Source: Halieaceae bacterium
GTDB taxonomy: Bacteria; Pseudomonadota; Gammaproteobacteria; Pseudomonadales; Halieaceae
Assembly (NCBI GenBank): GCA_902518075.1
Contig: CABYEX010000010.1
Coordinates: 1-41,624 of the forward strand
Length of the DNA stretch: 41,624 nucleotides
Direction: 5' to 3'
Shown here: piece after piece, positions 34,406 through 41,624 of the stretch
Position numbering within the stretch: position 1 is the first letter of the stretch
Layout of the letters: each line of letters starts with the position of its first letter
Made by a program: the position numbers and the translations under genes
Notes under the pieces: generated by a model
Seen by the model: the letters and a program-made list of their open reading frames with translations, nothing else
What the model was told of the DNA's origin: nothing
Database searches by the model: none

Positions 34406-35704
34406 ATGAATCAAGCTGCCACCCATTTGTCGCAGTACCTCGACCGCGATACACAGACCATTGAAGCCTTCGATGCCGAATTGTGGTCCGCCATGAGCGC
34501 TGAAACCGTTCGCCAAGAGGAGCACATCGAGCTCATTGCCTCGGAGAACTACTGCAGCCCCCGCGTACTAGAGGCTCAGGGATCGGTGCTGACCAATAAA
34601 TACGCTGAGGGATATCCCGGGAAACGCTATTACGGCGGCTGTGAATTTGTTGATCAGGCGGAAACTCTGGCGATTGAGCGCGCTAAGGCCCTTTTTGGCT
34701 CCGATTTTGCCAACGTGCAGCCCCACTCTGGCTCGAGTGCCAACATCGCTGTTTTTCAGGCGCTCCTGAAGCCCGGCGATACCGTACTGGGCATGAGCCT
34801 CGCCGATGGTGGGCATCTGACCCACGGCGCCTCGGTCAATTTTTCGGGCAAGATTTATCAGGCGGTGCAATACGGGATCGATCATGGCACGGGCCTGATC
34901 GACTATGCCGCCCTGCGCGAACTGGCTGTCACGCACAAACCAAAGCTCATAATCGGTGGTTTCTCAGCCTATAGCCGGATCCTCGACTGGTCCAAATTCC
35001 GCGAGATCGCCGACGAGGTCGGTGCCTTCTTGTTGGTTGATATGGCTCACGTGGCGGGCTTGGTAGCGGCGGGGGTGTATCCCAGCCCGATTTCTTACGC
35101 CGATGTGGTGACGACGACAACACACAAAACGCTGCGTGGTCCGCGCTCCGGGATGATCTTGGCCCGGGCCAACGAGGCGCTGGAGAAGCAATTTAACTCG
35201 GCGATTTTCCCAGGTGCACAAGGCGGGCCACTCATGCATGTGATTGCCGCCAAGGCGGTCGCGTTTAAAGAGGCGATGTCCCCTGATTTTGTCGATTACC
35301 AGAAGCAAGTGATCCGCAACGCGCAGGCCATGGCTGCGACGTTCGTGGAGCGTGGTCACAGAATTGTATCGGGCGGCACCGATAATCACTTGATGCTGTT
35401 GGATCTCATCGGCAAGGATTACACCGGTAAAGATGCGGACGCGGCGCTGGGTGAGGCTTATATCACGGTGAATAAAAATGCCGTGCCCAATGACCCGCGC
35501 TCGCCCTTCGTGACGTCTGGGCTGAGATTGGGCACCCCCGCCATCACAACCCGCGGGTTCGGGGTGGAAGAGACCGAGCTGTTGACCGGTTGGATGTGCG
35601 ATGTTTTGGCCTCTCTGGAGGCAGGGACATCGGATCAAGTCATCCCGGCAATCCGCCAGCAGGTGAAGGCTCTATGCGCTAAGATGCCAGTCTACGCGAG
35701 CTGA
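34406..35704 (+). CDS. glyA: Serine hydroxymethyltransferase
   Basis: A 432-residue PLP enzyme converting serine and tetrahydrofolate to glycine and 5,10-methylene-THF. Motifs: [54 protein letters not shown] and the PLP-lysine segment [15 protein letters not shown] near residue 240. The ATG at 34406 (AGGAAG upstream) is chosen; the frame extends to 34358 but the extra residues are not conserved. It supplies one-carbon units and precedes nrdR, as in many proteobacteria. Confidence 0.97.
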   Translation: MNQAATHLSQYLDRDTQTIEAFDAELWSAMSAETVRQEEHIELIASENYCSPRVLEAQGSVLTNKYAEGYPGKRYYGGCEFVDQAETLAIERAKALFGSDFANVQPHSGSSANIAVFQALLKPGDTVLGMSLADGGHLTHGASVNFSGKIYQAVQYGIDHGTGLIDYAALRELAVTHKPKLIIGGFSAYSRILDWSKFREIADEVGAFLLVDMAHVAGLVAAGVYPSPISYADVVTTTTHKTLRGPRSGMILARANEALEKQFNSAIFPGAQGGPLMHVIAAKAVAFKEAMSPDFVDYQKQVIRNAQAMAATFVERGHRIVSGGTDNHLMLLDLIGKDYTGKDADAALGEAYITVNKNAVPNDPRSPFVTSGLRLGTPAITTRGFGVEETELLTGWMCDVLASLEAGTSDQVIPAIRQQVKALCAKMPVYAS

Positions 35705-35709
35705 GGACT

Positions 35710-35730
35710 TAGGCGTCGTTGTGACGCCTA
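35710..35730 (+). terminator. Hairpin between glyA and nrdR
   Basis: TAGGCGTC-GTTGT-GACGCCTA, a perfect 8-bp stem 5 nt after the glyA stop and 7 nt before nrdR. It lacks a T-run, so it may attenuate rather than end the transcript. Confidence 0.4.
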
Positions 35731-35737
35731 TGACACT

Positions 35738-36211
35738 ATGCACTGCCCCTTTTGCAGCACCGACGAAACCAAGGTCATCGACTCGCGTCTGGTGGCTGAG
35801 GGTGCTCAGGTGCGCAGACGCCGGGAGTGCCTGAGTTGCACCGAGCGTTTTACCACCTACGAAGCGGCGGAGTTGGTGCTGCCGCGCATCATCAAGCAAG
35901 ACGGCAGCCGCGAGCCCTTCGACGAGGAGAAGTTGCGCTCAGGTCTGTTGCGCGCGCTGGAAAAGCGCCCGGTCTCTGTCGAGAGCATCGAAGCCGAGCT
36001 CGATCAGATCAAACATCGGCTGCGCGCCACGGGAGAGCGCGAAATCAAGTCGCTGCAAGTGGGTGAGTGTGTGATGGAATCCCTCAAGGCGCTGGATCAT
36101 GTCGCCTATGTGCGGTTCGCATCTGTTTATCGGAGCTTTCAGGATCTTGCCGAATTCAGAGACGCGATTGAATCTTTGGAGGCCGAGCCGGCCGAAGGCG
36201 ACTCGCCGTGA
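35738..36211 (+). CDS. nrdR: Transcriptional repressor NrdR
   Basis: A 157-residue regulator. The N-terminal zinc ribbon has Cys3/Cys6 and Cys31/Cys34 ([34 protein letters not shown]). An ATP-cone domain follows ([32 protein letters not shown]). NrdR senses ATP/dATP and represses ribonucleotide reductase genes. Its last codon overlaps the GTG start of ribD (GTGA), placing it in the riboflavin operon, a common arrangement in gammaproteobacteria. Normal length. Confidence 0.97.
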   Translation: MHCPFCSTDETKVIDSRLVAEGAQVRRRRECLSCTERFTTYEAAELVLPRIIKQDGSREPFDEEKLRSGLLRALEKRPVSVESIEAELDQIKHRLRATGEREIKSLQVGECVMESLKALDHVAYVRFASVYRSFQDLAEFRDAIESLEAEPAEGDSP

Positions 36212-37308
36212 ACAACGTTCAGGATCGCCGCTGGATGCAGCGCGCGATCGAACTGGGTCGGCAGGCACGCTACTGGTCGTCCCCCAACCCGCCAGTAGGC
36301 TGCGTGTTAGTTCGCGATGATAATGAGATCGGCGCCGGTTTTACACAACCTGCTGGGCAAGCGCATGCCGAAATCATGGCTCTCAACGATTCCGGTGATG
36401 CCAACGGTGCTTCGGCCTATGTCACGCTCGAACCCTGCAGTCATCTTGGTCAGACAGGCCCTTGCGCCAGTGCACTGATTGACGCCGGCGTGGCTCGGGT
36501 GGTGGTCGCTGTTGAGGATCCGAATCCACAGGTAGCCGGCAGTGGGATCGCTGCGCTGCGCGCTAAAGGCGTCGATGTTGCCTTGGGTGAAGGCGCAGAT
36601 CAGGTCGAGGCAGATCTCGCCGGTTTTCTGCTGCGCATGCGTCGCGGGTATGGCCGCATCACGCTGAAGATCGCGATGTCGTTGGATGGGCGGACCGCGC
36701 TGTCTTCTGGAGAGAGCCAGTGGATCACGGGCGAGGACGCGCGAGCGGACGTGCAGCGTCTTCGAGCAGAATCTGATCTGATGGTGACCGGTGTGGGCAC
36801 CGTGCTGGCGGATGATTGCCGACTGACCCTGCGCGCAGATCAGTTGCCACTGGGTGGCGAGGATAAAGATCGCGCTCTGGCGCATCCCCCAGCGCGTATG
36901 GTGCTCGACTCGAAGGGCCGCACGCCGGCTGGCGCGCGGATTTTGGCAGGCGGCGAAACCACGTTAATCACCACTGAAAACATTGAGCTCGGTGAATCAG
37001 ATCAGGCCGTTGTGCTGGGCGCGGATGCCGAGGGCCGAGTGGATCTCAGAGCCTGGGTGCAGTATCTCGGGGAGCGGGCCTTTAATGAAATTCTTGTTGA
37101 GGCAGGCGCCACGTTGTCGGGTGCGCTGCTGGAAGGCGGTTGGGTTGATCGGCTGATTATCTATCAGGCGCCAAAGTTGTTGGGCCATGCCGCCCGCGCT
37201 ATGGCGGCAATGAACTACCCGGCGCTGGCTGATGCGCCGGAATTTGAGATCAATGAGGTGACCCGCATTGGCGCGGATCTGCGTATTATTGCCGCCCCGA
37301 AGGGCTAA
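36208..37308 (+). CDS. ribD: RibD, riboflavin deaminase/reductase
   Basis: A 366-residue bifunctional enzyme for steps two and three of riboflavin synthesis. The N-terminal deaminase domain has the zinc site His53-x-Glu55 (QAHAEIMAL) and Cys77/Cys86 ([11 protein letters not shown]). The C-terminal reductase has [52 protein letters not shown] and [17 protein letters not shown]. The start GTG overlaps the nrdR stop. Both active sites look intact, unlike the RibBA-like protein two genes downstream. Confidence 0.96.
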   Translation: MNNVQDRRWMQRAIELGRQARYWSSPNPPVGCVLVRDDNEIGAGFTQPAGQAHAEIMALNDSGDANGASAYVTLEPCSHLGQTGPCASALIDAGVARVVVAVEDPNPQVAGSGIAALRAKGVDVALGEGADQVEADLAGFLLRMRRGYGRITLKIAMSLDGRTALSSGESQWITGEDARADVQRLRAESDLMVTGVGTVLADDCRLTLRADQLPLGGEDKDRALAHPPARMVLDSKGRTPAGARILAGGETTLITTENIELGESDQAVVLGADAEGRVDLRAWVQYLGERAFNEILVEAGATLSGALLEGGWVDRLIIYQAPKLLGHAARAMAAMNYPALADAPEFEINEVTRIGADLRIIAAPKG

Positions 37309-37355
37309 CGCGGCGCGCAGGGGCCTCTCGCAAAACAACTGATTCAGGAGTCACT

Positions 37356-37967
37356 GTGTTTACAGGGATTATTCAAGCTATCGGACGTATCGCCGCGATT
37401 GAATCCGGCGAGGAAGACATCCGACTGCACATCGAGACGGGCAAGTTGCCGCTGGCTGGGGTATCTCTGGGGGATAGTATCGCCACGAGCGGTGTTTGCC
37501 TCACCGTAACGGATTTGCCAAGTGATGGCTTTTGGGCTGACGTTTCGCCCGAGACTCTGTCGCTGACGACGCTGGGTAGTAAAGGCGTTGGTGACTCGGT
37601 CAATTTAGAAACGTCGCTAACGCTTCAAACGGCCCTTGGCGGGCACCTGGTCAGCGGCCACGTCGACGGGGTAGGGCAGGTTGAGCGCATTTTCGAGGAT
37701 GCTCGCTTCTGGCGGGTAAGGATTGCGGCGCCAGAGAACCTGGCTCGCTACATCGCCATGAAGGGCAGTATTTGCGTCGACGGCACCAGCCTGACGGTGA
37801 ATCAGGTGGACGGCGCGAGCTTCGAACTTACCATCATTCCTCAAACCTGGGAGGAGACGGTGTTCAGTGAATATCAAACAGGCAGTCCGGTGAACCTCGA
37901 GGTAGATGTGATTGCCCGCTACCTCGAGCGATTGATGCAATACGATCAGTTCCCGTCAGAGCTATGA
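37356..37967 (+). CDS. ribE: Riboflavin synthase alpha subunit
   Basis: A 203-residue enzyme (often called RibC or RibE) that dismutates two 6,7-dimethyl-8-ribityllumazine molecules to riboflavin. It has two lumazine-binding barrels: FTGIIQAIGRI, DSIATSGVCLTVTDL and ALGGHLVSGHVDGVGQV in the first and second, and a second set SICVDGTSLTVNQVDG, then the C-terminal VDVIARYLERLM helix for trimerisation. The start is GTG at 37356 with AGGAG upstream. The gap to ribD is 47 nt, with 4 nt to the next gene. Confidence 0.96.
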   Translation: MFTGIIQAIGRIAAIESGEEDIRLHIETGKLPLAGVSLGDSIATSGVCLTVTDLPSDGFWADVSPETLSLTTLGSKGVGDSVNLETSLTLQTALGGHLVSGHVDGVGQVERIFEDARFWRVRIAAPENLARYIAMKGSICVDGTSLTVNQVDGASFELTIIPQTWEETVFSEYQTGSPVNLEVDVIARYLERLMQYDQFPSEL

Positions 37968-37971
37968 CGCT

Positions 37972-39096
37972 GTGACCGAGTGTGCCGACATCGATAAGTT
38001 GCTCAGTGAACTGCGACATGGCCGCAGCTGCCTCCTACTGAATGAGAACAGTGCCGGAGGCATGACCGGCTTTGTCGTGGTGGCGGCGGAGCATTGCGAG
38101 GCCGAGCACATTGCCTTCATGGCGCGTCAGGCGCGTGGACTGGTCTGTTTAGCCATGACCCCGCAACGATGTGAGGAGCTGGAGCTTCCTCTCATGGTGG
38201 AAGGAGACGATTCGCTCTCGCGTTTTACGCTGTCGATCGAAGCTGCAACGGGTATCGATACAGGCATCTCGGCAGCGGATCGAGCGCGCACGGTTCGGGT
38301 CGCGGTCGACGCATCTAGCCAAGCCTCTGATCTGGTACAGCCCGGTCATATTTTCCCTATCGCTGCCGCCACGGGGGGCGTGCTCACCCGCACCGCACCT
38401 GCCGAAGCGGCGATGGATTTGTCAACCCTTGCCGGACTGCTGCCGTCGGCGGTATTCGCCGAAGTCTTGGATAACGACGGTGCTGTGGCGGATGCCGACT
38501 ATTTGTTGGGCTTCGCCGATCAGCATCAGCTGGTGGTGGGGCAGGTCTCTGATCTGGTGACTTACCGGCTCGCCAACCAGAAAACCATTCGCGCTGTGCG
38601 CGAGGGCACACTGCAAACCCGGCATGGCGTGTTCAGCGCCACCGCTTATCAGGACACGACACAGGGGCGACTGCACGTTGCACTGACAAAGGGTTTGATC
38701 GATGCGGCCAAGCCTACTCTTGTGAGGGTTCACGTCACCTCAGTATTCCGGGATCTAGTTGGCACGACCCTCGATGGCCATGCTTCATGGTCCTTCGATG
38801 CCAGCCTCAAAGCTATCGCAGAATCAGAGAGCGGCGTATTGGTATTACTCAGCAAGCCCGAGGCCACCGACGACCTGCTGCATGACATTGATCGCCTGTT
38901 GGGTGAGCCCGAGCGTGACAAAGCCGGCAGTCCGGATGCCTATAACCAGATAGGGATGGGCGCCCAAATTCTGCGTGATCTGGGTGTCGGTCAAATCAGC
39001 TTGTTAGGCGCGCCGCTGAAGTACAATGCGCTGGCGGGTTTTGGCCTCGAAGTCGTCGATTTTGTGGCGCCGCCAGACGCCGCCAGACGCCGCTGA
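37972..39096 (+). CDS. RibBA-like protein with both active sites degenerate
   Basis: A 374-residue protein aligned with RibB (residues about 7-205) and RibA (about 220-370) folds. The RibB loop that should read D-x-x-D-R-E-N-E-G-D is LLLNENSAGGMTGF (21-34): the family's Asp33, Arg37, Glu38, Glu40 and Asp42 (E. coli numbering) are missing. GGHTEA is TRTAPAEAAM, with the metal His replaced by Pro143. Conserved core parts remain (TGISAADRARTV, QPGHIFPI). In the RibA half RVH (252-254) is kept, but the zinc Cys and the RQEGRG motif are lost. Hence probably not DHBP synthase or GTP cyclohydrolase II. The start is GTG. A 10-bp tandem repeat (39071-39090) shapes the last codons. Confidence 0.9.
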   Translation: MTECADIDKLLSELRHGRSCLLLNENSAGGMTGFVVVAAEHCEAEHIAFMARQARGLVCLAMTPQRCEELELPLMVEGDDSLSRFTLSIEAATGIDTGISAADRARTVRVAVDASSQASDLVQPGHIFPIAAATGGVLTRTAPAEAAMDLSTLAGLLPSAVFAEVLDNDGAVADADYLLGFADQHQLVVGQVSDLVTYRLANQKTIRAVREGTLQTRHGVFSATAYQDTTQGRLHVALTKGLIDAAKPTLVRVHVTSVFRDLVGTTLDGHASWSFDASLKAIAESESGVLVLLSKPEATDDLLHDIDRLLGEPERDKAGSPDAYNQIGMGAQILRDLGVGQISLLGAPLKYNALAGFGLEVVDFVAPPDAARRR

Positions 39097-39119
39097 GTCG
39101 CACTGAGGAGCACAGACCG

Positions 39120-39602
39120 ATGTCGGGTAAAGGGATTGATAATTCAGCATCGCATCTGCCGGGTAACGATGGCCGGTACGTCATTGTGATCACGCGTTGG
39201 AATGAGAACATTGTGGCTGGGCTGCTTAAGGGCGCCACTCGTGCACTGGCTGCGACGGGCATCAAAGGAGACCAGGTCGAGGTGGTGAGCGTGCCGGGGG
39301 CATTCGAAATCCCGTTGGCCTGCCAGGCTGCCGCCCAACGGACTGATTGCGACGCCGTGGTGGCGCTGGGGGCCGTTATTCGCGGTGGTACCCCGCACTT
39401 TGAATATGTTGCCGGCGAGTGTACCCGCGGCATTGGCGAGGCGGCTCTGAGTACCGGTAAGCCAGTGGCCTTTGGTGTGCTGACCGTCGACACGTTGGAG
39501 CAGGCGTTCGAGCGCTCTGCCGACAACGACGAAAACAAAGGTGCCGAAGCCGCCATGAGCGCGGTCGAGATGGTGAACCTCCTGCGAACGTTGCGCGCCT
39601 GA
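39120..39602 (+). CDS. ribH: 6,7-dimethyl-8-ribityllumazine synthase
   Basis: A 160-residue lumazine synthase: RYVIVITRWNENIVAGLLKG, VSVPGAFEIPLACQ (phosphate/substrate site), VVALGAVIRGGTPHFEYVAGE (catalytic His) and VAFGVLTVDTLEQAFER. It condenses 5-amino-6-ribitylaminouracil with DHBP to make the riboflavin precursor. Active-site motifs are intact. The DHBP it needs cannot come from the degenerate RibBA-like protein just upstream, so ribB must be elsewhere. Its stop overlaps the nusB start by one base. Confidence 0.97.
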   Translation: MSGKGIDNSASHLPGNDGRYVIVITRWNENIVAGLLKGATRALAATGIKGDQVEVVSVPGAFEIPLACQAAAQRTDCDAVVALGAVIRGGTPHFEYVAGECTRGIGEAALSTGKPVAFGVLTVDTLEQAFERSADNDENKGAEAAMSAVEMVNLLRTLRA

Positions 39603-40048
39603 TGGGCCAGCAGAATGCTCTGGCTGCGCAGCGTCGCAAAGCGCGCCACTTCGGCCTGCAGGCGCTGTACCAATGGACCTTGTCAGGGGCCAGTGCCACA
39701 GAAATCGAAGCTGAATTTCGCGTCGATAACGACTTTCAGCACACCGATGGTGAATACTTCAGCGCCGTATTAAAGGGTGTTGTTGGGGATGTCGATGACC
39801 TTGAGGCGCTCTTCTCGCCGGCCCTTGATCGCAAGCTTGAAGAGCTCGACCCCATCGAGAGAAATCTGCTGCGCCTCGGTACCTTTGAACTCAGAGACCG
39901 CATCGATGTGCCCTATAAGGTTGTCATCAATGAAGCGGTCGCTTTGGCAAAAAAGTTTGGCGCCACAGACTCCCATCGTTACATCAATGGCGTGCTCGAC
40001 AAGGTCGCCAGAGATCTGCGCAATGTGGAGCACGCGCAAGAGGGCTGA
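39602..40048 (+). CDS. nusB: Transcription antitermination protein NusB
   Basis: A 148-residue helical RNA-binding protein: ARHFGLQALYQWTLSGASAT, IERNLLRLGTFELRDRIDVP, YKVVINEAVALAKKFGATDS and YINGVLDKVARDL. NusB with S10 binds BoxA of rRNA operons and supports antitermination. The start overlaps the ribH stop by one base, and the thiL start overlaps the nusB stop by one base. ribH-nusB-thiL-pgpA is conserved in gammaproteobacteria. Confidence 0.97.
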   Translation: MGQQNALAAQRRKARHFGLQALYQWTLSGASATEIEAEFRVDNDFQHTDGEYFSAVLKGVVGDVDDLEALFSPALDRKLEELDPIERNLLRLGTFELRDRIDVPYKVVINEAVALAKKFGATDSHRYINGVLDKVARDLRNVEHAQEG

Positions 40049-40971
40049 TGTCAGATAGCGAATTCGACTTGATTCAGGATTTTTTTGCCGGATTGGATCA
40101 AGGTGCATCAGTTCGCTTGGGTATCGGTGACGATGCCGCCGCGCTCTCGGTGCCCGACGGACATCTCCTACACATCTCTACCGATACGGCTGTTGAAGGC
40201 GTGCATTTTTTGGCCTCGCTCTCGCCTGCCGATGTGGCATACCGAAGCACGATGGCGGCTGCCAGCGATTTGGCAGCTATGGGGGCCTCACCTCAGGCCT
40301 TGTTGCTTGCTCTGACGCTGCCGGAATCAGATCGGGTTTGGTTAGAGAGCTTTTCCCGAGGGCTCGCTGAGGTCTGCACTACGATAGGGGCGCCGTTGGT
40401 GGGAGGCGATACGACGCGAGGACCACTTAGCCTGACGGTCACTGTGCTCGGCTCGACGCCGGCAGATCGGTATTTGACGCGCTCCGGCGCACAACCCGGC
40501 GATCGCCTCTGTGTCAGCGGCACGCTGGGCGATGCGGCAGCGGGTCTTGCGGTGATCAGCGGGCCGCTTGCTGTTGATGAGTCGGCGGCAGCATTTTTGA
40601 CGACGCGATATACCAGACCGTCGGCGCGTCTGGCACTGGGTCAAGCGCTACGAGATTGCGCGACCTCCTGTATTGATATCTCCGATGGGCTCTTGGCAGA
40701 TGCCGCCCACATCGCCTCGGCGAGTGGTGTTGGGCTCAAAGTTAACAGCGCGCTGTTGCCACTGTCCGGGGCACTCAGGTCATCGGCAGATCTTGATCAG
40801 AGTCTGGATTGGGCGCTTGCGGGCGGCGATGACTACGAGCTGCTGTTCACGCTACCAGACAACATGCCTTTGCCGGATGGCTGTACGGAAATGGGTCGAG
40901 TTGTCGCGGGAAGCGGGATAAGCTGTGATCGAACCCCGGAGCGCATTGGCTATGACCACTTCCGCCGCTGA
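40048..40971 (+). CDS. thiL: Thiamine-monophosphate kinase
   Basis: A 307-residue ThiL with the PurM-like fold: RLGIGDDAAALSVPDGHLLH, STDTAVEGVHFL, DLAAMGASPQALLLALTLPE, APLVGGDTTRGPLSLTVTVL, CIDISDGLLADAAHIA and AGGDDYELLFTL. It phosphorylates TMP to the coenzyme thiamine pyrophosphate. No TPP riboswitch is seen upstream; the gene is read within the rib-nusB transcript. Its end overlaps pgpA by about 20 nt. Confidence 0.96.
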   Translation: MSDSEFDLIQDFFAGLDQGASVRLGIGDDAAALSVPDGHLLHISTDTAVEGVHFLASLSPADVAYRSTMAAASDLAAMGASPQALLLALTLPESDRVWLESFSRGLAEVCTTIGAPLVGGDTTRGPLSLTVTVLGSTPADRYLTRSGAQPGDRLCVSGTLGDAAAGLAVISGPLAVDESAAAFLTTRYTRPSARLALGQALRDCATSCIDISDGLLADAAHIASASGVGLKVNSALLPLSGALRSSADLDQSLDWALAGGDDYELLFTLPDNMPLPDGCTEMGRVVAGSGISCDRTPERIGYDHFRR

Positions 40972-41476
40972 TCACGACGACCCCACCAAGGTAAGGATTA
41001 CCCATGTGGCGACACTGATCGCAAGTGGCGCGGGTGCCGGGCTGTCACCGGTGGCACCCGGAACGGCAGGCAGCATTGTTGCTGCGGCATTATTGGCCTT
41101 CTTGTTGGATATGCCGGTGATCTGGCTCTGGTGGGGGTGGTTTGGGCTTACTGCTTTGGCGGTGTGGTCATCCAAGCGTGCAGGCGCCGCTTGGGGTTTG
41201 ATCGATCACCCTGCAATCGTGATCGATGAATTTGCAGGGTTGTGGCTGGCGGCGCTTATCCCCATGAGTGTTTTAACTTTTGATTTGCCCGGCATGACTT
41301 TACTGGTCGGGTCGCTGCTACTGTTCCGGCTGTTCGACATCGTTAAACCGTGGCCGGTCAGTGCCTTGGAGCGCAGCGTTCCCGGCGCATGGGGCGTGGT
41401 GCTGGATGATGTGGCGGCGGGAGCAATGGCAGGCGGGTGTATGACCGTGGTACTGATGGCGATTGCGGCCAGCTAG
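40952..41476 (+). CDS. pgpA: Phosphatidylglycerophosphatase A
   Basis: A 174-residue inner-membrane enzyme that dephosphorylates phosphatidylglycerophosphate to phosphatidylglycerol. Motifs: LIASGAGAGLSPVAPGTAGS near the N-terminus and IDHPAIVIDEFAGLWLA, FRLFDIVKPWPVSALE and GAWGVVLDDVAAGA, with four membrane spans. The ATG at 40952 (GGAG about 10 nt upstream) is preferred over the 40925 frame opening. It overlaps thiL by 20 nt. The remaining 41477-41624 has no clear gene. Confidence 0.93.
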   Translation: MTTSAADHDDPTKVRITHVATLIASGAGAGLSPVAPGTAGSIVAAALLAFLLDMPVIWLWWGWFGLTALAVWSSKRAGAAWGLIDHPAIVIDEFAGLWLAALIPMSVLTFDLPGMTLLVGSLLLFRLFDIVKPWPVSALERSVPGAWGVVLDDVAAGAMAGGCMTVVLMAIAAS

Positions 41477-41624
41477 CCAGGGCCCGCCTGCATCGGGTCA
41501 GCGTTCGCGCGCCATGCCATCGGTTTAACCGTGGTGCCGCCACTTTAATGAATAAGCTGGCCACTTTTTAGAATCGGCTTGAACTGTGAGACTAATTGTC
41601 TCGGTGAACCATTTTGCGGGCCAG

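Noticed and set aside
36100..36211. FMN riboswitch before ribD
   Set aside because: ribD starts inside nrdR and no FMN-aptamer sequence is seen.

Overview
The window is chromosomal DNA of a gammaproteobacterium, most likely a marine oligotroph of the Cellvibrionales/Halieaceae (OM60/NOR5) type. The basis is gene order (hflK-hflC-hisZ-purA, tRNA-Leu-rnr-rlmB-rpsF-rpsR-DUF2232-rplI-dnaB, nrdR-ribD-ribE-ribBA-ribH-nusB-thiL-pgpA), moderately high GC and frequent GTG/TTG starts. The taxonomic call is inference; no rRNA gene is present.

Layout. 1-4306: conserved plus-strand block hflK (5' end missing), hflC, hisZ, purA. 4307-9535: accessory small genes: DUF1643, a lipoprotein, an NmrA-like reductase, small membrane proteins (one of 46 aa), a DUF2141 pseudogene, DUF2306, a GFA protein and a CNNM/CBS protein. 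9536-19679: a genomic island between the CNNM gene and tRNA-Leu(CAG). It starts with a decayed minus-strand three-gene operon. It continues as a cassette-like array (SDR, SDR, MAPEG, unknown, GFA, serine hydrolase, SMP-30-like lipoprotein, MFS). The units are separated by repeats A (6 copies) and B (4 copies), all in one orientation. It also holds a 3' fragment of a second tRNA-Leu. 19680-30598: tRNA-Leu(CAG), rnr, rlmB, rpsF, rpsR, a DUF2232 protein, rplI, dnaB, a dead Hpt gene, two helicase-loader-like genes (lambda P-like and a three-repeat DnaT-like protein), and radA. 30599-34241: ettA and ugd on the minus strand with a small broken gene between them. 34242-41476: glyA, nrdR and the riboflavin operon continuing into nusB, thiL and pgpA with tightly coupled starts. 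41477-41624: nothing recognised.

How genes work together: HflK/HflC form the membrane complex that controls FtsH. HisZ and PurA serve histidine and purine synthesis. Rnr, RlmB, S6, S18 and L9 serve RNA and ribosome function. DnaB, the two loader-like proteins and RadA serve replication and recombination. RibD, RibE and RibH make riboflavin.

Most notable: (1) the RibBA-like protein in the rib operon has lost recognisable catalytic and metal-binding residues in both halves; (2) the A/B repeat array looks like a mobile or cassette system with no visible recombinase; (3) several otherwise intact frames are interrupted only by TAG or TGA; (4) a triple-DnaT-domain protein and a phage-P-like protein sit next to dnaB.
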